Source: Paractinoplanes tereljensis
GTDB taxonomy: Bacteria > Actinomycetota > Actinomycetes > Mycobacteriales > Micromonosporaceae
NCBI RefSeq assembly: GCF_016862435.1
Contig: NZ_BOMY01000020.1
Location: forward strand, 1 to 64,000
Direction: 5' to 3'
DNA length: 64,000 nt
Under the pieces are notes generated by a model. The model had not been told where the DNA came from. It made no database searches and saw only the letters and a program-made list of their open reading frames with translations. The position numbers and the translations under genes were made by a program. This document shows positions 18,212 to 27,790 of the stretch, piece after piece (position 1 is the first letter of the stretch; each line of letters begins with the position of its first letter).

Positions 18212-18236
18212 CTGATGGCTATCAGATGGCTGATAG
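18212..18236. promoter_or_regulatory. MarR operator: two overlapping palindromes
   Basis: CTGAT-GGCT-ATCAG (18212-18225) overlaps CTATCAG-ATGG-CTGATAG (18219-18236, 7-bp perfect arms) in the 75-bp gap between the MFS and MarR genes, 13 bp from the MFS start codon. Binding here would block the exporter. Confidence 0.65.
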
Positions 18237-18274
18237 TTAACAGCAGACTTATTACGTGCGTTAGGCTTTGTGGC

Positions 18275-18700
18275 GTGCATTACTCCGAGCGGCTTCTGGG
18301 CTACGTGAAGCGGGCCGAGCAGGCGACCCAGGCGGCCAAGGAACGCGCGTTGCGCGAGTTCGGGCTGACCCCGGCGCAGCAGTCCGCCCTGGCCATCCTG
18401 TCCGACCACGAGGGCATCACCGGCGCCCAGCTCGCCCGCGAGTGCGCGGTCACCCCGCAGACGATGAACAGCACGCTGGTCCGGCTCGAGCGGCGCGGCA
18501 TCATCGAGCGCACCCCGCACCCGATGCACGGCACCCTGGTCGAGATCCGGATGACCCGGGCCGGGCGCAAGGTGTTCGCCGAGGCCGACGCGCGGGTGGC
18601 CGAGCTCGACGCGGTGCTGTCCAAGCCGCTCGACGAGGTCGAGCTGGGCACCCTCAAGGAGCTGCTCACCCGGGTCAGCGTGACCGCGCGGGATCAGTAG
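18275..18700 (+). CDS. MarR-family regulator
   Basis: A 141-aa winged-helix regulator: dimerising N-terminal helix, then [31 protein letters not shown] and the wing [22 protein letters not shown] start at 18275. It is divergent from the MFS transporter, with twin palindromes in between, so it most likely represses that transporter and itself. The last 7 bp overlap the 3' end of the nitrate reductase gene. Confidence 0.87.
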   Translation: MHYSERLLGYVKRAEQATQAAKERALREFGLTPAQQSALAILSDHEGITGAQLARECAVTPQTMNSTLVRLERRGIIERTPHPMHGTLVEIRMTRAGRKVFAEADARVAELDAVLSKPLDEVELGTLKELLTRVSVTARDQ

Positions 18701-21700
18701 ACGTCGCGGCGGTAACGCTTCTCGGCGGACAGCTGTTTCACGTACTCATCAGGGTCGACGCGGCCGTGGGCCGCGGCAATGTCCCGCAGGGCCCGGTCGA
18801 CGTCGCGGGCCATCCGCGAAGCGTCCCCGCAGACGTAGAGATGGGCGCCGTCCTGCAGCCAGGCCCACAGCTGGGCTCCGTGCTCCCGCATCCGGTCCTG
18901 CACGTAGACCTTGCTGCGCTGGTCGCGGGAGAAGGCCAGGTCGAGCCGGTCCAGAACGCCGTCGTTGCGCAGCCGGGCCAGCTCGTCGGCGTAGTAGAAG
19001 TCGGTGTCCTGGCGCTGCTCGCCGAAGAACAGCCAGTTCGCGCCGGTCGCGCCGAGCGCCTGCCGCTCCCGCAGGAAACCGACGAACGGCGCCACCCCGG
19101 TCCCCGGCCCCACCATGATCATCGGGGTGGCCGGGTCGGCGGGCGGCCGGAAGTGCGGCGAACGCTGCACGAACACCGGCACCTCGTCGGCCGTGTCAGC
19201 TTCATCCGCCAGGAATGTCGAGCACACCCCCTTGCGGATCGTCCCCCGCGGGTTGCCGAACCGCACCACCGACACGGTCAGGCTGACCTTGCCCGGGTCG
19301 GTCAGCGGCGTCGACGAGATCGAGTAGAGCCGCGGCTGGAGGCGTTTGAGCACGTCGGCCCACTCCTGGGCGGCCGCCCGCACCGGATGCTCGGCGATCA
19401 GGTCGGCGGCCTGCCGCCCCCAGGTGAACTTGGCCAGCTCCCCCTTGTTGTCCGGCCGCAGCAGCGTACGCAGGAAGGCGTCACCGGTCCGCTCGGCGAC
19501 GAACCGCAGCAGGTCCGGCGTGATCCGGGTGATGTCGAGGTCCCGGCGCAGCGCGTCGGCGAAGGCCCGCTCCCCGTCTGCGACGACGACCGCCTGATCG
19601 GCTCGCAACCCGGTCACGGTCAGCCATTCCGCGACCAGGTCCGGGCAGTTGGTCGGCCAGATCCCGAGCGCGTCACCGGCCGAGTATTCGAGCCGCCCAC
19701 CCGTGTCGAAGGTGAACTGCCGGACCTCCTTGGCCGAGCCCGGCCCGCTGAGCAGCTCGTTTCCACACAGTACGGCGGACAGCGGCGCCGCCCGGGTCGG
19801 CTGCGGCACGGGCACCGCGACCGGCGCGGTGAGCGCCACCACGACCTGGTCGAGCCAGCCACCTGCCGCGTCCTCGAAGTCCGGCTCGCAGTCGACCCGC
19901 GGCGCGATCCGCACCGCACCGAGCTCGGCGAGCCGATCGTCGAGGCGCCGCCCGTGCCCGCAGAAGTCGTCGTAACTGGAATCCCCGAACGCGAGCACCG
20001 CGTAGCGACGCCCGTCGAGGCGCGGCGCGTCCGGCCCGGCCAGCGAATCCCAGAACCCGGTGCCGTTGTCCGGCGCTTCCCCGTCGCCGAACGTGCTGGT
20101 CACGATGAGCAGGTCGGCGTCGCTGTCGAGCAGTTCCCCAGCGTCGCCGTCCATGCCGCGCAGGGTGGCGGGCCGGCCGGCCTCGGCCAGCCGCCGGCCG
20201 ACGGCCTGCGCGAATTCCTCGGCCGTGCCGGTCTGCGAGGCCCAGAGAACCTGCAGGCGCCGGCTGGGTGGGTTCGGCGCCGGGTCTGCGGCCGGCTTTG
20301 GCGGTACGCGGTGGAAGGCACCCGCCAGAAGCCCGTCCAGCCAGGCCCGGGTGGGCGGGTCGAAGGGTGCGTTGGCGGGCAGGGTCGGCGGTTCGAGGGT
20401 GTCGGCTGACAGCGCCGCCACGGCGGTGAGAAATCCGGACAGGTAGTGCCGGCCGGTCTCGTCCAGCGCGGGCTCGGCGGGCAGGTCAAGCATCCCGCGC
20501 AGCGCGTCAGCGGCCCCAGCGAACCGCCCGCTCGCTAGTCCCCCGAACGTTGGCCCGCCTAACGTTGGTCCGCCGAACGTTGGTCCGCCGAACGTTAGTG
20601 ACCCTAACGTTGGTCCACCTAACGTTGGTCCGCCTAACGTTAGGGCGTCCAACGTTCGTGGCTCCAACGTTGGTTCGCCCAACGTTCGTGCTCCCAACGT
20701 TGGCGCGCCTAACGTTCGTGGCCCTAACGTTGGTGCGCCTAACGTTTGGCCGGGTAGCGATGCCGGCGGCGGGACCGCCACCGGGGTCAGGGACACCGCG
20801 CAAACCTTCAGCTCGGGCTGGAACGACAGCGGATCCACCGCGTCGCTTGTCACCGCGTTCACGCTCACGTACTCGCCGAACAGGTCGTTCCAATGGAACG
20901 GCGCGAACAGATTCCCCACCTGCACCCGGTCGGTCAGCACGGCCGGCAGAACCGCCCGCCCCCGCCGCGACGCGATCTCCACCGGCTGCCCGGCGACGAT
21001 CTCGAGCCGCGCCGCATCCACCGGGTTGACCTCGACGAACGGCCCCGGGTTGAGCCGATTCAGCTTCGCGACCTTGGCCGTCTTGGTCAGCGTGTGCCAC
21101 TGATGCTGCAGCCGACCGGTGTTGAGCACGAACGGAAAGTCGTCATCCGGCAACTCGGCCGCCGGCATGTGCGGCCGGGCGTGAAACACCGCCCGCCCGT
21201 CGGGCGTAGCGAAAGTCAGCAAAGGCCGGCTGCCGTCCGGTCGGGAACGCAACGGCTGGCTGCTGCCGTCGTTGCGGTAGCGGATCGGGTTGCGGTCACC
21301 GGCACCCGGCGGCACCGGCCACTGCACGGGACCCTCGGCGAGCCGCGCATAAGTGACCCCGCGCAGGTCGTACCCGGTCTGTGGGTTCCAGAATTGTTTG
21401 ATCTCGTCGAGGATCTCCTCGGCCGAGCCGTACCGGAACTCCGACCCGAACCCCATCTCCCGCGCCACCATCGCGATCAGCTTCCAGTCCGGCAGCGCCT
21501 CCCCCGGAGCATCGACCGCCGCCGGCACCCGCGTGAGAGTCCGCTCCGAGTTGATCATGATGCCGTCGGTCTCCGACCACATCGCGGCCGGCAGCACGAT
21601 GTCCGCGTACGCGTTGGTCTCGGTCTCGGCGAAAGCGTCCTGGGTGATGACCAGTTCGGCGGCCTCCAGGCCGGCGATGACCGTGCGGCGATTGCCGACC

Positions 21701-22935
21701 GAGGCGACCGGGTTGGTGCAGATGATCCAGCAGGCCTTGATCTCGCCCGCCGCCATCCGCTCGAACATCTCCACCGTGCCCTTACCGACCTCGGTGCGCA
21801 GCGTTCCCGGCTCCAGCCCCCACGCGTTCTCGACGAACTCGCGGTCGGCCGGCACCAGCACCGACCGCTGTCCGGGCAGCCCCGGGCCCATGTAGCCCAT
21901 CTCCCGGCCGCCCATCGCGTTCGGCTGGCCGGTCAGCGACAGCGGTCCGCTGCCGGTGCGGCAGATCGCGCCGGTGGCCAGGTGCAGGTTGCAGATGGCG
22001 TTGGTGTTCCAGGTGCCGTGGGTGCTCTGATTCAGGCCCATCGTCCACAGCGTCACCCAGTTGCCGGCCGCGCCGATCCACTCGGCCGCCTGCCGGATGC
22101 CGGCCTCTTCGAGACCGGTCACCTCGGCTACCGCCTCGGGCGGATATTCGGCCAGGTGGTCCGGCATCGCTTCCCACCCCGAGGTGTACGAGGTGACGAA
22201 GTCATCGTCGATATCCCCGTTCGCGGCCAGCAGATGGAGCAGGCCGTTGAGCAGGGAAAGGTCGGTTCCGGGGCGGATCGGCAGGTAGAGGTCGGCCTTG
22301 TCGGCGGTGGCGGTGCGCCGGGGGTCGACGACGATCAGTTTCGCGCCGGCCTTGACCCGCTCCATCATCCGCAGGAACAGGATGGGGTGGCAGTCGGCCA
22401 TGTTCGCGCCGATCACGAAGAACACGTCGGCGTGGTCCAGGTCGTCGTACGAGCCGGGTGGGCCGTCCGCGCCCAGCGACAGCTTGTAGCCGGTGCCGGC
22501 GCTGGCCATGCACAGCCGGGAGTTCGACTCGATCTGGTTGGTGCCGATGAACCCCTTGGCGAGCTTGTTCGACAGGTACTGGGCTTCCAGCGTCATCTGA
22601 CCGGAGACGTAGAGGGCGACACTGTCCGGCCCGTACCGCTGGATGATCTCCCGCAGCCGCCGCCCGGCCTCGGAGATGGCCTGCTCCACCGGGGTTTCCC
22701 GAAGGGGGTCCGCGCGGTCGGCGCGGGTCAGCGCCGTGCCGAGCCGGCCCGGCGCGGCGAGCATGTCCGCGCTGGTGGCGCCCTTGGTGCACAGGCGCCC
22801 GGCGTTGGCCGGATGATCCCGGTCACCCCGCGCCTTGACCGCCCGCCGCCGGCCGTCCGGCCCGCGCTCGATGTCGAGCACCATGCCGCAGCCCACGCCG
22901 CAGTAGCCGCACACCGTCCTGACCTGCGCGACCAT
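18694..22935 (-). CDS. fused assimilatory nitrate reductase / CysJ-type flavoprotein
   Basis: A 1413-aa single-chain enzyme that should reduce nitrate to nitrite with NADPH. Order: [4Fe-4S] site CGYCGVGCG with a fourth Cys in RLCTKG (residues about 9-50), Mo-bisMGD catalytic domain and MGD-binding domain (to about 710), a low-complexity linker of TLG/TFG pentapeptides (about 725-800), a flavodoxin domain ([12 protein letters not shown] near 893), and a CysJ-type FAD/NADPH reductase ending YRRDVY. The diaphorase thus takes the place of a separate ferredoxin or NasC protein. ATG at 22935. The reductase half alone resembles sulfite reductase alpha subunit, hence frequent double annotation. Confidence 0.92.
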   Translation of the reverse strand: MVAQVRTVCGYCGVGCGMVLDIERGPDGRRRAVKARGDRDHPANAGRLCTKGATSADMLAAPGRLGTALTRADRADPLRETPVEQAISEAGRRLREIIQRYGPDSVALYVSGQMTLEAQYLSNKLAKGFIGTNQIESNSRLCMASAGTGYKLSLGADGPPGSYDDLDHADVFFVIGANMADCHPILFLRMMERVKAGAKLIVVDPRRTATADKADLYLPIRPGTDLSLLNGLLHLLAANGDIDDDFVTSYTSGWEAMPDHLAEYPPEAVAEVTGLEEAGIRQAAEWIGAAGNWVTLWTMGLNQSTHGTWNTNAICNLHLATGAICRTGSGPLSLTGQPNAMGGREMGYMGPGLPGQRSVLVPADREFVENAWGLEPGTLRTEVGKGTVEMFERMAAGEIKACWIICTNPVASVGNRRTVIAGLEAAELVITQDAFAETETNAYADIVLPAAMWSETDGIMINSERTLTRVPAAVDAPGEALPDWKLIAMVAREMGFGSEFRYGSAEEILDEIKQFWNPQTGYDLRGVTYARLAEGPVQWPVPPGAGDRNPIRYRNDGSSQPLRSRPDGSRPLLTFATPDGRAVFHARPHMPAAELPDDDFPFVLNTGRLQHQWHTLTKTAKVAKLNRLNPGPFVEVNPVDAARLEIVAGQPVEIASRRGRAVLPAVLTDRVQVGNLFAPFHWNDLFGEYVSVNAVTSDAVDPLSFQPELKVCAVSLTPVAVPPPASLPGQTLGAPTLGPRTLGAPTLGARTLGEPTLEPRTLDALTLGGPTLGGPTLGSLTFGGPTFGGPTLGGPTFGGLASGRFAGAADALRGMLDLPAEPALDETGRHYLSGFLTAVAALSADTLEPPTLPANAPFDPPTRAWLDGLLAGAFHRVPPKPAADPAPNPPSRRLQVLWASQTGTAEEFAQAVGRRLAEAGRPATLRGMDGDAGELLDSDADLLIVTSTFGDGEAPDNGTGFWDSLAGPDAPRLDGRRYAVLAFGDSSYDDFCGHGRRLDDRLAELGAVRIAPRVDCEPDFEDAAGGWLDQVVVALTAPVAVPVPQPTRAAPLSAVLCGNELLSGPGSAKEVRQFTFDTGGRLEYSAGDALGIWPTNCPDLVAEWLTVTGLRADQAVVVADGERAFADALRRDLDITRITPDLLRFVAERTGDAFLRTLLRPDNKGELAKFTWGRQAADLIAEHPVRAAAQEWADVLKRLQPRLYSISSTPLTDPGKVSLTVSVVRFGNPRGTIRKGVCSTFLADEADTADEVPVFVQRSPHFRPPADPATPMIMVGPGTGVAPFVGFLRERQALGATGANWLFFGEQRQDTDFYYADELARLRNDGVLDRLDLAFSRDQRSKVYVQDRMREHGAQLWAWLQDGAHLYVCGDASRMARDVDRALRDIAAAHGRVDPDEYVKQLSAEKRYRRDVY
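20546..20746. repeat. 14-copy 15-bp repeat with AACGTT core, inside the nitrate reductase linker
   Basis: The hexamer AACGTT recurs 14 times at exactly 15-bp intervals (20546, 20561, 20576 ... 20741), with variable 9-bp spacers rich in GGTCCGCC-like sequence. On the coding strand each unit gives a pentapeptide of type P/R-T-L/F-G-x. Being in frame, copy changes would leave the enzyme intact. Confidence 0.9.
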
Positions 22936-23063
22936 CGGTCCCCTCTCGTCGAGCCGACGGTATGCGCAGGGGGTTTCGCGGTCGTCAATCGTCTGTGCGC
23001 GCGGCGTTACCCGCTCCTCACGACGCCGCCCGGCCGGTTGTGAGGATGCGCCATGCTGAAGAT

Positions 23064-23441
23064 GTGAGGCTGATTCTGAACATCCTGTGGTTCATCTTCG
23101 GGAGCGGGTTCCTGCTCGCCATCGCGTACGGCTTGGCGGCCCTGATCTGTTTCGCCCTGATCGTCACGATCCCGTTCGGCGTCGCGTCGCTGCGCCTGGC
23201 GGTGTATTCGCTGTGGCCGTTCGGCCGCAGCGTGGTCAGCAAGCCCAGCGCCGGCGTCGGCTCCGGCGTCGCCAACGTGCTGTGGGTCGTGCTGGCCGGC
23301 TGGTGGCTGGCCCTCGCCCACCTGACCACCGGCGTCGCGCAGTGCCTGACGATCATCGGCATCCCGTTCGGCATCGCCAACTTCAAGCTGGTCCCGGTGG
23401 CGTTCTGGCCGCTCGGCCGGGAGATCGTCGAGCTCGATTAA
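23064..23441 (+). CDS. YccF-domain inner membrane protein
   Basis: A 125-aa membrane protein with two YccF repeats, each a helix followed by a conserved loop: [21 protein letters not shown] and [21 protein letters not shown]. Function of the family is unknown. I prefer GTG at 23064, giving the usual N-terminus [17 protein letters not shown] at 23046 in the same frame is possible. It is 10 bp ahead of the next gene. Confidence 0.85.
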   Translation: MRLILNILWFIFGSGFLLAIAYGLAALICFALIVTIPFGVASLRLAVYSLWPFGRSVVSKPSAGVGSGVANVLWVVLAGWWLALAHLTTGVAQCLTIIGIPFGIANFKLVPVAFWPLGREIVELD

Positions 23442-23451
23442 GATTTTCGGC

Positions 23452-23811
23452 ATGGCTGGGGCCGAGGAGGTGCGGCGGCTGGCGCTGAAGCTGCCGCACG
23501 TGATGGAGATCGACAGCGACGGATTCGACTTCCGGGTGGGCAACAAGGGCTTCATCTGGTCCTATCCGGAGCGACTGCCCGGCAAGCCCCGGGTCATCCG
23601 CACCGACATCGCGGTCCTCTACGTCGGCGACGAGGCGGAGAAGCAGGCCCTGCTGCTCGGTGAGCCCGGGTTGTTCTTCACCACCCCCGGCTACGACGGC
23701 CTGCCGCTGGTGATGGTCCGACTGTCCCAGGTTTCGGCAACGAGATTAGAAGAACTTGTTACCGACGCGTGGCGGATGCGTGCCCCCGAAGACCTGGCCG
23801 GGCTGGTCTAA
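23452..23811 (+). CDS. MmcQ/YjbR-family protein
   Basis: A 119-aa small protein of the MmcQ/YjbR family: begins EEVRRLALKLPHVMEIDSDG and ends with SATRLEELVTDAWRMRAP, the typical helices around a CyaY-like fold. Sometimes labelled DNA-binding, without firm proof. It follows the YccF gene by 10 bp and is probably co-transcribed. Confidence 0.85.
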   Translation: MAGAEEVRRLALKLPHVMEIDSDGFDFRVGNKGFIWSYPERLPGKPRVIRTDIAVLYVGDEAEKQALLLGEPGLFFTTPGYDGLPLVMVRLSQVSATRLEELVTDAWRMRAPEDLAGLV

Positions 23812-23980
23812 ACGGGAGCTTCCGGTCGCACGGTCGTCGAACGGTAGTCACGGCATGACGGCTCGTGAGCTTGCTCGTTGTATGAACTGCGCTGGCACAC
23901 CACCCTCATGGTGCGCAAACGAGGGGATGTGCAAACATGCGCGCTACATCCGCAGCTCTCATTGTCCCGGAGGCCCTTTC

Positions 23981-24841
23981 ATGGCTTCGTTTCTCTTTTT
24001 CGTAGCCGGGCTCGCAATCGGCCTGCTCGGCGGCTGGCTGTTGAGGTCCCGCCGGGCCACCACGCAGCCCGCCACCACCCCGGAGGCCGGCGTCGTCGCC
24101 GCCTCCGCCGACGAGACCACCACGGCCACCGAGGCCGCCCCCGCCGAGACCGAGGCGGCGATCGCCGAACAGGCCGTAGTCGTCGAGGACCCGGCCCCCA
24201 CGACGCCGGCCACTGAGGAGGCCGTCGCAGTTGTCGACGAGCCGGAGCTCACCCCGGACCCGGTCGCCGTCGAGGAGCCGGTCGCGGTCGAGGAGCCGGT
24301 CGCCGCCGAGCCCGTCGAGGAGCCGCAGGTCGAGGTCGTTCCGGAGCCCGTGGCCGTTGCCGCGGAGCCCGAGCCGGTCGCCGTCCCCGAGCCTGTTGCT
24401 GTTGCCGACCCGGAGCCGGTGGTTGTCGCCGAGCCCGAGCCGGTTGCGGTCGCCGAGCCCGTCGCCGTCGTCGAGCCAGAGCCGGTCGCCGTCGCCGTCG
24501 CCGAGCCGGAGCCGGTCGCCGTCGCGGAGCCCGAGCCGGTCGCCGCCGCGCCCGTCGTCGTCGCGGCCGTTCCCGGCCCGGCCGAGACCGAGCAGGTAGA
24601 GGCTGCCCCCGCGCCGGTCGCGGTAGCGACCATCACCGAGCCGGACGACCTCACCAAGATCACCGGCATCGGCCCGAAGATGGCGATGGCACTAGCTGTC
24701 GCCGGCATCACCACGTTCGACAAGCTGGCCGACTCCGATGTGGCCACCCTGAAGGCCGCGATCGCCGCGGCCGGCATGCGCCTGTCCCCCACCGTGGCGA
24801 CCTGGCCCGAGCGCGCCAAGCAGCTGGCCGAAGCGGCCTGA
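23981..24841 (+). CDS. membrane-anchored protein with Glu-Pro-Val repeats and a helix-hairpin-helix domain
   Basis: A 286-aa protein: one N-terminal helix with a GLLGG glycine stretch (residues 1-22), a long low-complexity region of EPVAVAEPEPVAV type (about 40-210), and a C-terminal HhH domain (DDLTKITGIGPKMAMALAVA, about 220-286) of the kind that contacts DNA or nucleic-acid-binding partners. ATG at 23981 follows CCGGAGG. The acidic Pro-rich stretch is likely an extended spacer. A tie between the membrane and DNA is possible, but inference. Confidence 0.75.
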   Translation: MASFLFFVAGLAIGLLGGWLLRSRRATTQPATTPEAGVVAASADETTTATEAAPAETEAAIAEQAVVVEDPAPTTPATEEAVAVVDEPELTPDPVAVEEPVAVEEPVAAEPVEEPQVEVVPEPVAVAAEPEPVAVPEPVAVADPEPVVVAEPEPVAVAEPVAVVEPEPVAVAVAEPEPVAVAEPEPVAAAPVVVAAVPGPAETEQVEAAPAPVAVATITEPDDLTKITGIGPKMAMALAVAGITTFDKLADSDVATLKAAIAAAGMRLSPTVATWPERAKQLAEAA

Positions 24842-24888
24842 CGGCCCAGTCCCGGCCACGCCACAACCGGCGGCCGGACAAACCACAC

Positions 24889-24919
24889 GATGCCCGGCGG
24901 TCCCAGACCGCCGGGCATC
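24889..24919 (+). terminator. terminator hairpin of the HhH gene
   Basis: Perfect 13-bp stem GATGCCCGGCGGT / ACCGCCGGGCATC, loop CCCAG, 47 bp after the stop codon; no T tract. Confidence 0.75.
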
Positions 24920-24962
24920 GCCGTCTCCACGTAAGGGCGACATTCCGCGAACCGGCAAGTTG

Positions 24963-25009
24963 ACCTTGCGAAGTTCCTGCTCGCTCGGAGCAGGAACTCT
25001 CCACGATCC
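24963..25009. repeat. 47-bp palindromic repeat, copy 2
   Basis: Left arm GACCTTGCGAAGTTCCTGCTC, loop GCTCG, right arm GAGCAGGAACTCTCCACGATC region. Same length, ends and AGTTCC/GGAACT core as copy 1. It lies 35 bp from copy 3 in the gap between the HhH and PstS genes. The rest of that gap (25092-25254) holds nothing I recognise. Confidence 0.65.
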
Positions 25010-25044
25010 ATCCGCACGCCGCGCAGCGGGCGAGGTGCGTTGTC

Positions 25045-25091
25045 GACCTTGCCGAGTTGCTGTCAGCTCCGAACAGCAACTCCGCTAGGTC
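25045..25091. repeat. 47-bp palindromic repeat, copy 3
   Basis: Arms GACCTTGCCGAGTTGCTGT and ACAGCAACTCCGCTAGGTC around a 9-nt centre. Arms of copies 2 and 3 differ in sequence near the centre but each keeps its own internal pairing, which points to selection for the hairpin. Confidence 0.65.
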
Positions 25092-25254
25092 TACACGGCT
25101 GATCTCGATCGGAGCCGAGCCGGCGGCCAGCGCGCGGTCGGCCTTTGCCGAGGCCGTGACGGCACGGCGGCTCCGCCTGCCTGCCCCTCGCTATCGCGGC
25201 GGATCCGCGCTACGAGGTCCACTTTCGTGGCTGTTGCGGGACCGTCCGGGTGAT

Positions 25255-26301
25255 TCAGAGAGCGGCTACCGCCTGGGCCACCTGGTCGCGGAGTGCGTCG
25301 GGCAAGGGGGCGTAGCCGAGCCTCGTTGCTGCGGACTGGCCGGTTCGGCTTGAGGCGTACGTCAGGAAGCTCTTGACCAGGCCCGGTGCGCCGGCCTTGC
25401 AGACCACCTCGTAGGTCACCAGGACCAGCGGGTAGGCGTCGGTGGAGACCGTTTTGTAGTCGATGGCCAGCTGCAGGTCGCCGGCGGTGCCGGTGATCTT
25501 TGCGCCGCTGACCATGCTGCCGGCGGCTGCGTCGCTGAGCGTCACGTACTTGCCGGCCGCGTTGCCCACGCTGGCGATCGGAAGGTTGTGGAAGCGGGCG
25601 TAGGAGGCCTCTACGTAGCCGATCGCGCCGTCCGAGCGTTCGATCGCGGAGACCACGCGGTTGCTGCCCTTCTGGGCGGTGCCACCGGGGGCCTTCCAGG
25701 CGCTGCCGGAGCCGTGCGGCCAGTCCGCGGGGGCGGTGGCCGCCAGGAACTTCGTGAAGTTGTCGGTGGTGCCGGAACTATCCGCGCGGTGCACGGTGCG
25801 GATCGGGGTCGCCGGGAGGGAGACGCCGGGGTTGTCGCGGCGGATCTCCTGGTCGTTCCAGGACGTGATGCGGCCGGTGAAGATGCGGGCGATCGTGTCG
25901 GGGGCCAGCCGGAGACTGTCCACGCCGGCGACGTTGAAGGCCAGCGCGATCGGGCCGACCACCATCGGCAGGTGGATCGCCGGGCCGGCGCCGCAGCGGG
26001 CGTTCGCCTTGGGCTGGTCCTCGGCCGACAGCGGTGAGTCGGTGCCGGCGAAGTCCCCGGTCCCGGCGATGAAGGCGGTCAGCCCGGCCCCGGAGCCGAC
26101 GCTGGCATATTCGACGGTCGCGTCGGCGCAGCTCACCTGGTAGTTCCGGATCCAGGCGCTGACCGCGTTGGCCTGCGCCGACGAACCCTGCCCGGCGATC
26201 TTCCCGGAAGCGCACGCGATCGGGGTGGCCGCCTCCGACCGGGGCGTGTCACACCCGGCGAGCGCCACGAGGGCGATCAGTCCCAGCGCTCGAAGTCTCA
26301 T
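25255..26301 (-). CDS. PstS-like phosphate-binding lipoprotein
   Basis: A 348-aa substrate-binding lipoprotein with signal and lipobox (LIALVALAGC, Cys near residue 19). PstS features are GQGSSAQANAV near the N-terminus, FAGTDSPLS, and RADSSGTTDNFTKFL, which bind oxyanions in the family. ATG at 26301 follows GAGGAG. It is not followed by pstCAB; its partner is the membrane protein immediately upstream. It may therefore be a sensor or ligand carrier and not part of a phosphate importer. Confidence 0.85.
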   Translation of the reverse strand: MRLRALGLIALVALAGCDTPRSEAATPIACASGKIAGQGSSAQANAVSAWIRNYQVSCADATVEYASVGSGAGLTAFIAGTGDFAGTDSPLSAEDQPKANARCGAGPAIHLPMVVGPIALAFNVAGVDSLRLAPDTIARIFTGRITSWNDQEIRRDNPGVSLPATPIRTVHRADSSGTTDNFTKFLAATAPADWPHGSGSAWKAPGGTAQKGSNRVVSAIERSDGAIGYVEASYARFHNLPIASVGNAAGKYVTLSDAAAGSMVSGAKITGTAGDLQLAIDYKTVSTDAYPLVLVTYEVVCKAGAPGLVKSFLTYASSRTGQSAATRLGYAPLPDALRDQVAQAVAAL

Positions 26302-26380
26302 TGCTCTCTCCTCAGCGGGCATCGGTCAGGCAGGCGGCGGAGCGGCAACCGCGGACCGCAGCGACATCGACGGTCACGGG

Positions 26381-27706
26381 TCAGCGGTATTCGGCGAAGC
26401 GGCGCCGGACGGCCAGGGGGACCAGGAAAATCACCAGACCCAGGACCGCGACCGGGATCCACGGCCAGCCGGTCAGGACCAGCTTCGCGTCGCTCAAGGC
26501 CTGATCGAACTCGGTCGAGCGGGCCGCCGTTATATCGGCCACGGCGGCGTCGAAGTAGGCGAAGTCGAACGAGGCGTCGCCCCGGCGGATGCCGGTCAGG
26601 GCGCCCACCGCCTCTTCCTCCTTGCCACCGCGGGCCAGGCCGACGATCCGCTCGTGGTCGGTGCGGTAGGCCTGCCAGCGGGTCAGCACCTGGTCGCGGT
26701 CGAACGGGCTGACATCGGGGCCGCCCACCACCGACGGCAGGCCGCCCTCGATCTCGTCGGCCGTGGGACCGCACGAGCCGCCTGCGGCCAGGCAGGTGGA
26801 CTTTCGCTTGAAGTCGTCGTCGTAGTAGGCCAGGTTGTCGCTGATCAGGAAGCGACTCGTGTCCGCCGCCGCGTCGTAGCTGATCGCCCGCGCCCGGGAC
26901 AGGGCCAGGAACGGCGTGAGGCTGTCGTCGCGGGCCTCGGACAGCCGGGACGCCTGCAGGGTCAGCACCGCGACGGCCGGAATGATCAGGGCGACGGTCA
27001 GGGCCGTCGCGGTCAGCAGGGCGGGACTGAAGACCCGCCGGAACCGGCGGGCCAGCCACACCTGCAGGGCGACGAGCAAAATCAGCAGGGCGGCCCCCAG
27101 CCCGACCGCGACGGTCACGGCCCAGCCTTCGGTCGCGCTCTTCCGGGCGTACGCCTGGGAAAGTCGTTCCGTGCTGCTGTCGCGCAGGTCCTTCGCGGCC
27201 GGCAGCAGGTCGAGGTGCAGCACGTTTGTCGCCTGCGTGTAGTAACCGGCGGCGGCGTCGCCGGCCGTGAGGGTCTGCCAGACCCGCTCGCGGTAGGTGG
27301 CCAGGTGGCCCATCAGCTCCAGGACCCGGTCGTGGTCGCTCTCGGCGCTCAGGGCCTTCTGCACGTCCGCGTCGACCTGGCGGCTGCGTTCCTGGTAGGT
27401 GCCGAGCGCGTCGATCTGGCTGCCGGCCAACTCGTCGCGGTCGGCGGTCAGGACCATCCGGGCGACCTGGGCGTCCATGTCGCTGAGGGCGAAGTAGAGG
27501 TCGGCGGCGGTGGCGGCCTGCGGGGCGGCCTCGTCGCCGATGATCCGGACCTGCTGCTGCACCCGGGCCATCAGCAGGCTGAGCGAGACGAGCAGGGCGA
27601 CGGCGGTGAGGACGGTCAGCGTGGCCCAGAGGCGCAGCCGGGCGGGAGTTTCCGGCCGGACGGCGCGGCGGGCAATGGTGCGGGTCGCCTCGATAACTGC
27701 GGGCAC
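26381..27706 (-). CDS. GlnX-like four-helix sensor membrane protein
   Basis: A 441-aa protein with helix 1 (residues about 24-46), a helical outside domain of about 140 residues (IIGDEAAPQAATAADLYFAL), two central helices (about 195-260), a second outside domain (about 265-410) and a final helix before RRRFAEYR. This double-sensor layout without a kinase or HAMP output matches GlnX, which works with the lipoprotein GlnH and kinase PknG in mycobacteria. Here the neighbour is a PstS-like lipoprotein. Assignment rests on architecture only. Confidence 0.6.
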   Translation of the reverse strand: MPAVIEATRTIARRAVRPETPARLRLWATLTVLTAVALLVSLSLLMARVQQQVRIIGDEAAPQAATAADLYFALSDMDAQVARMVLTADRDELAGSQIDALGTYQERSRQVDADVQKALSAESDHDRVLELMGHLATYRERVWQTLTAGDAAAGYYTQATNVLHLDLLPAAKDLRDSSTERLSQAYARKSATEGWAVTVAVGLGAALLILLVALQVWLARRFRRVFSPALLTATALTVALIIPAVAVLTLQASRLSEARDDSLTPFLALSRARAISYDAAADTSRFLISDNLAYYDDDFKRKSTCLAAGGSCGPTADEIEGGLPSVVGGPDVSPFDRDQVLTRWQAYRTDHERIVGLARGGKEEEAVGALTGIRRGDASFDFAYFDAAVADITAARSTEFDQALSDAKLVLTGWPWIPVAVLGLVIFLVPLAVRRRFAEYR

Positions 27707-27790
27707 GGCGTCACGGTAATGGACGGCCGCAATTCCGGAATCGCCGGGTGATCAACATATCCGGCCGTTAACCGCGCGGCCATCCGTCGT

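Noticed and set aside
18268..20409. Long plus-strand frame opposite the nitrate reductase
   Set aside because: Antisense shadow of a well-supported enzyme; composition is R/G/P/V-rich with no motif.
20546..20746. CRISPR-like array
   Set aside because: Repeat unit is 15 bp with 6 conserved bases, in frame within an enzyme; no cas genes; spacers are too short.
23981..24600. Antisense Thr/Ser/Gly-rich frame over the EPVAV repeat region
   Set aside because: The plus strand has a ribosome binding site, membrane helix and a recognisable HhH domain; the other strand has only low complexity.
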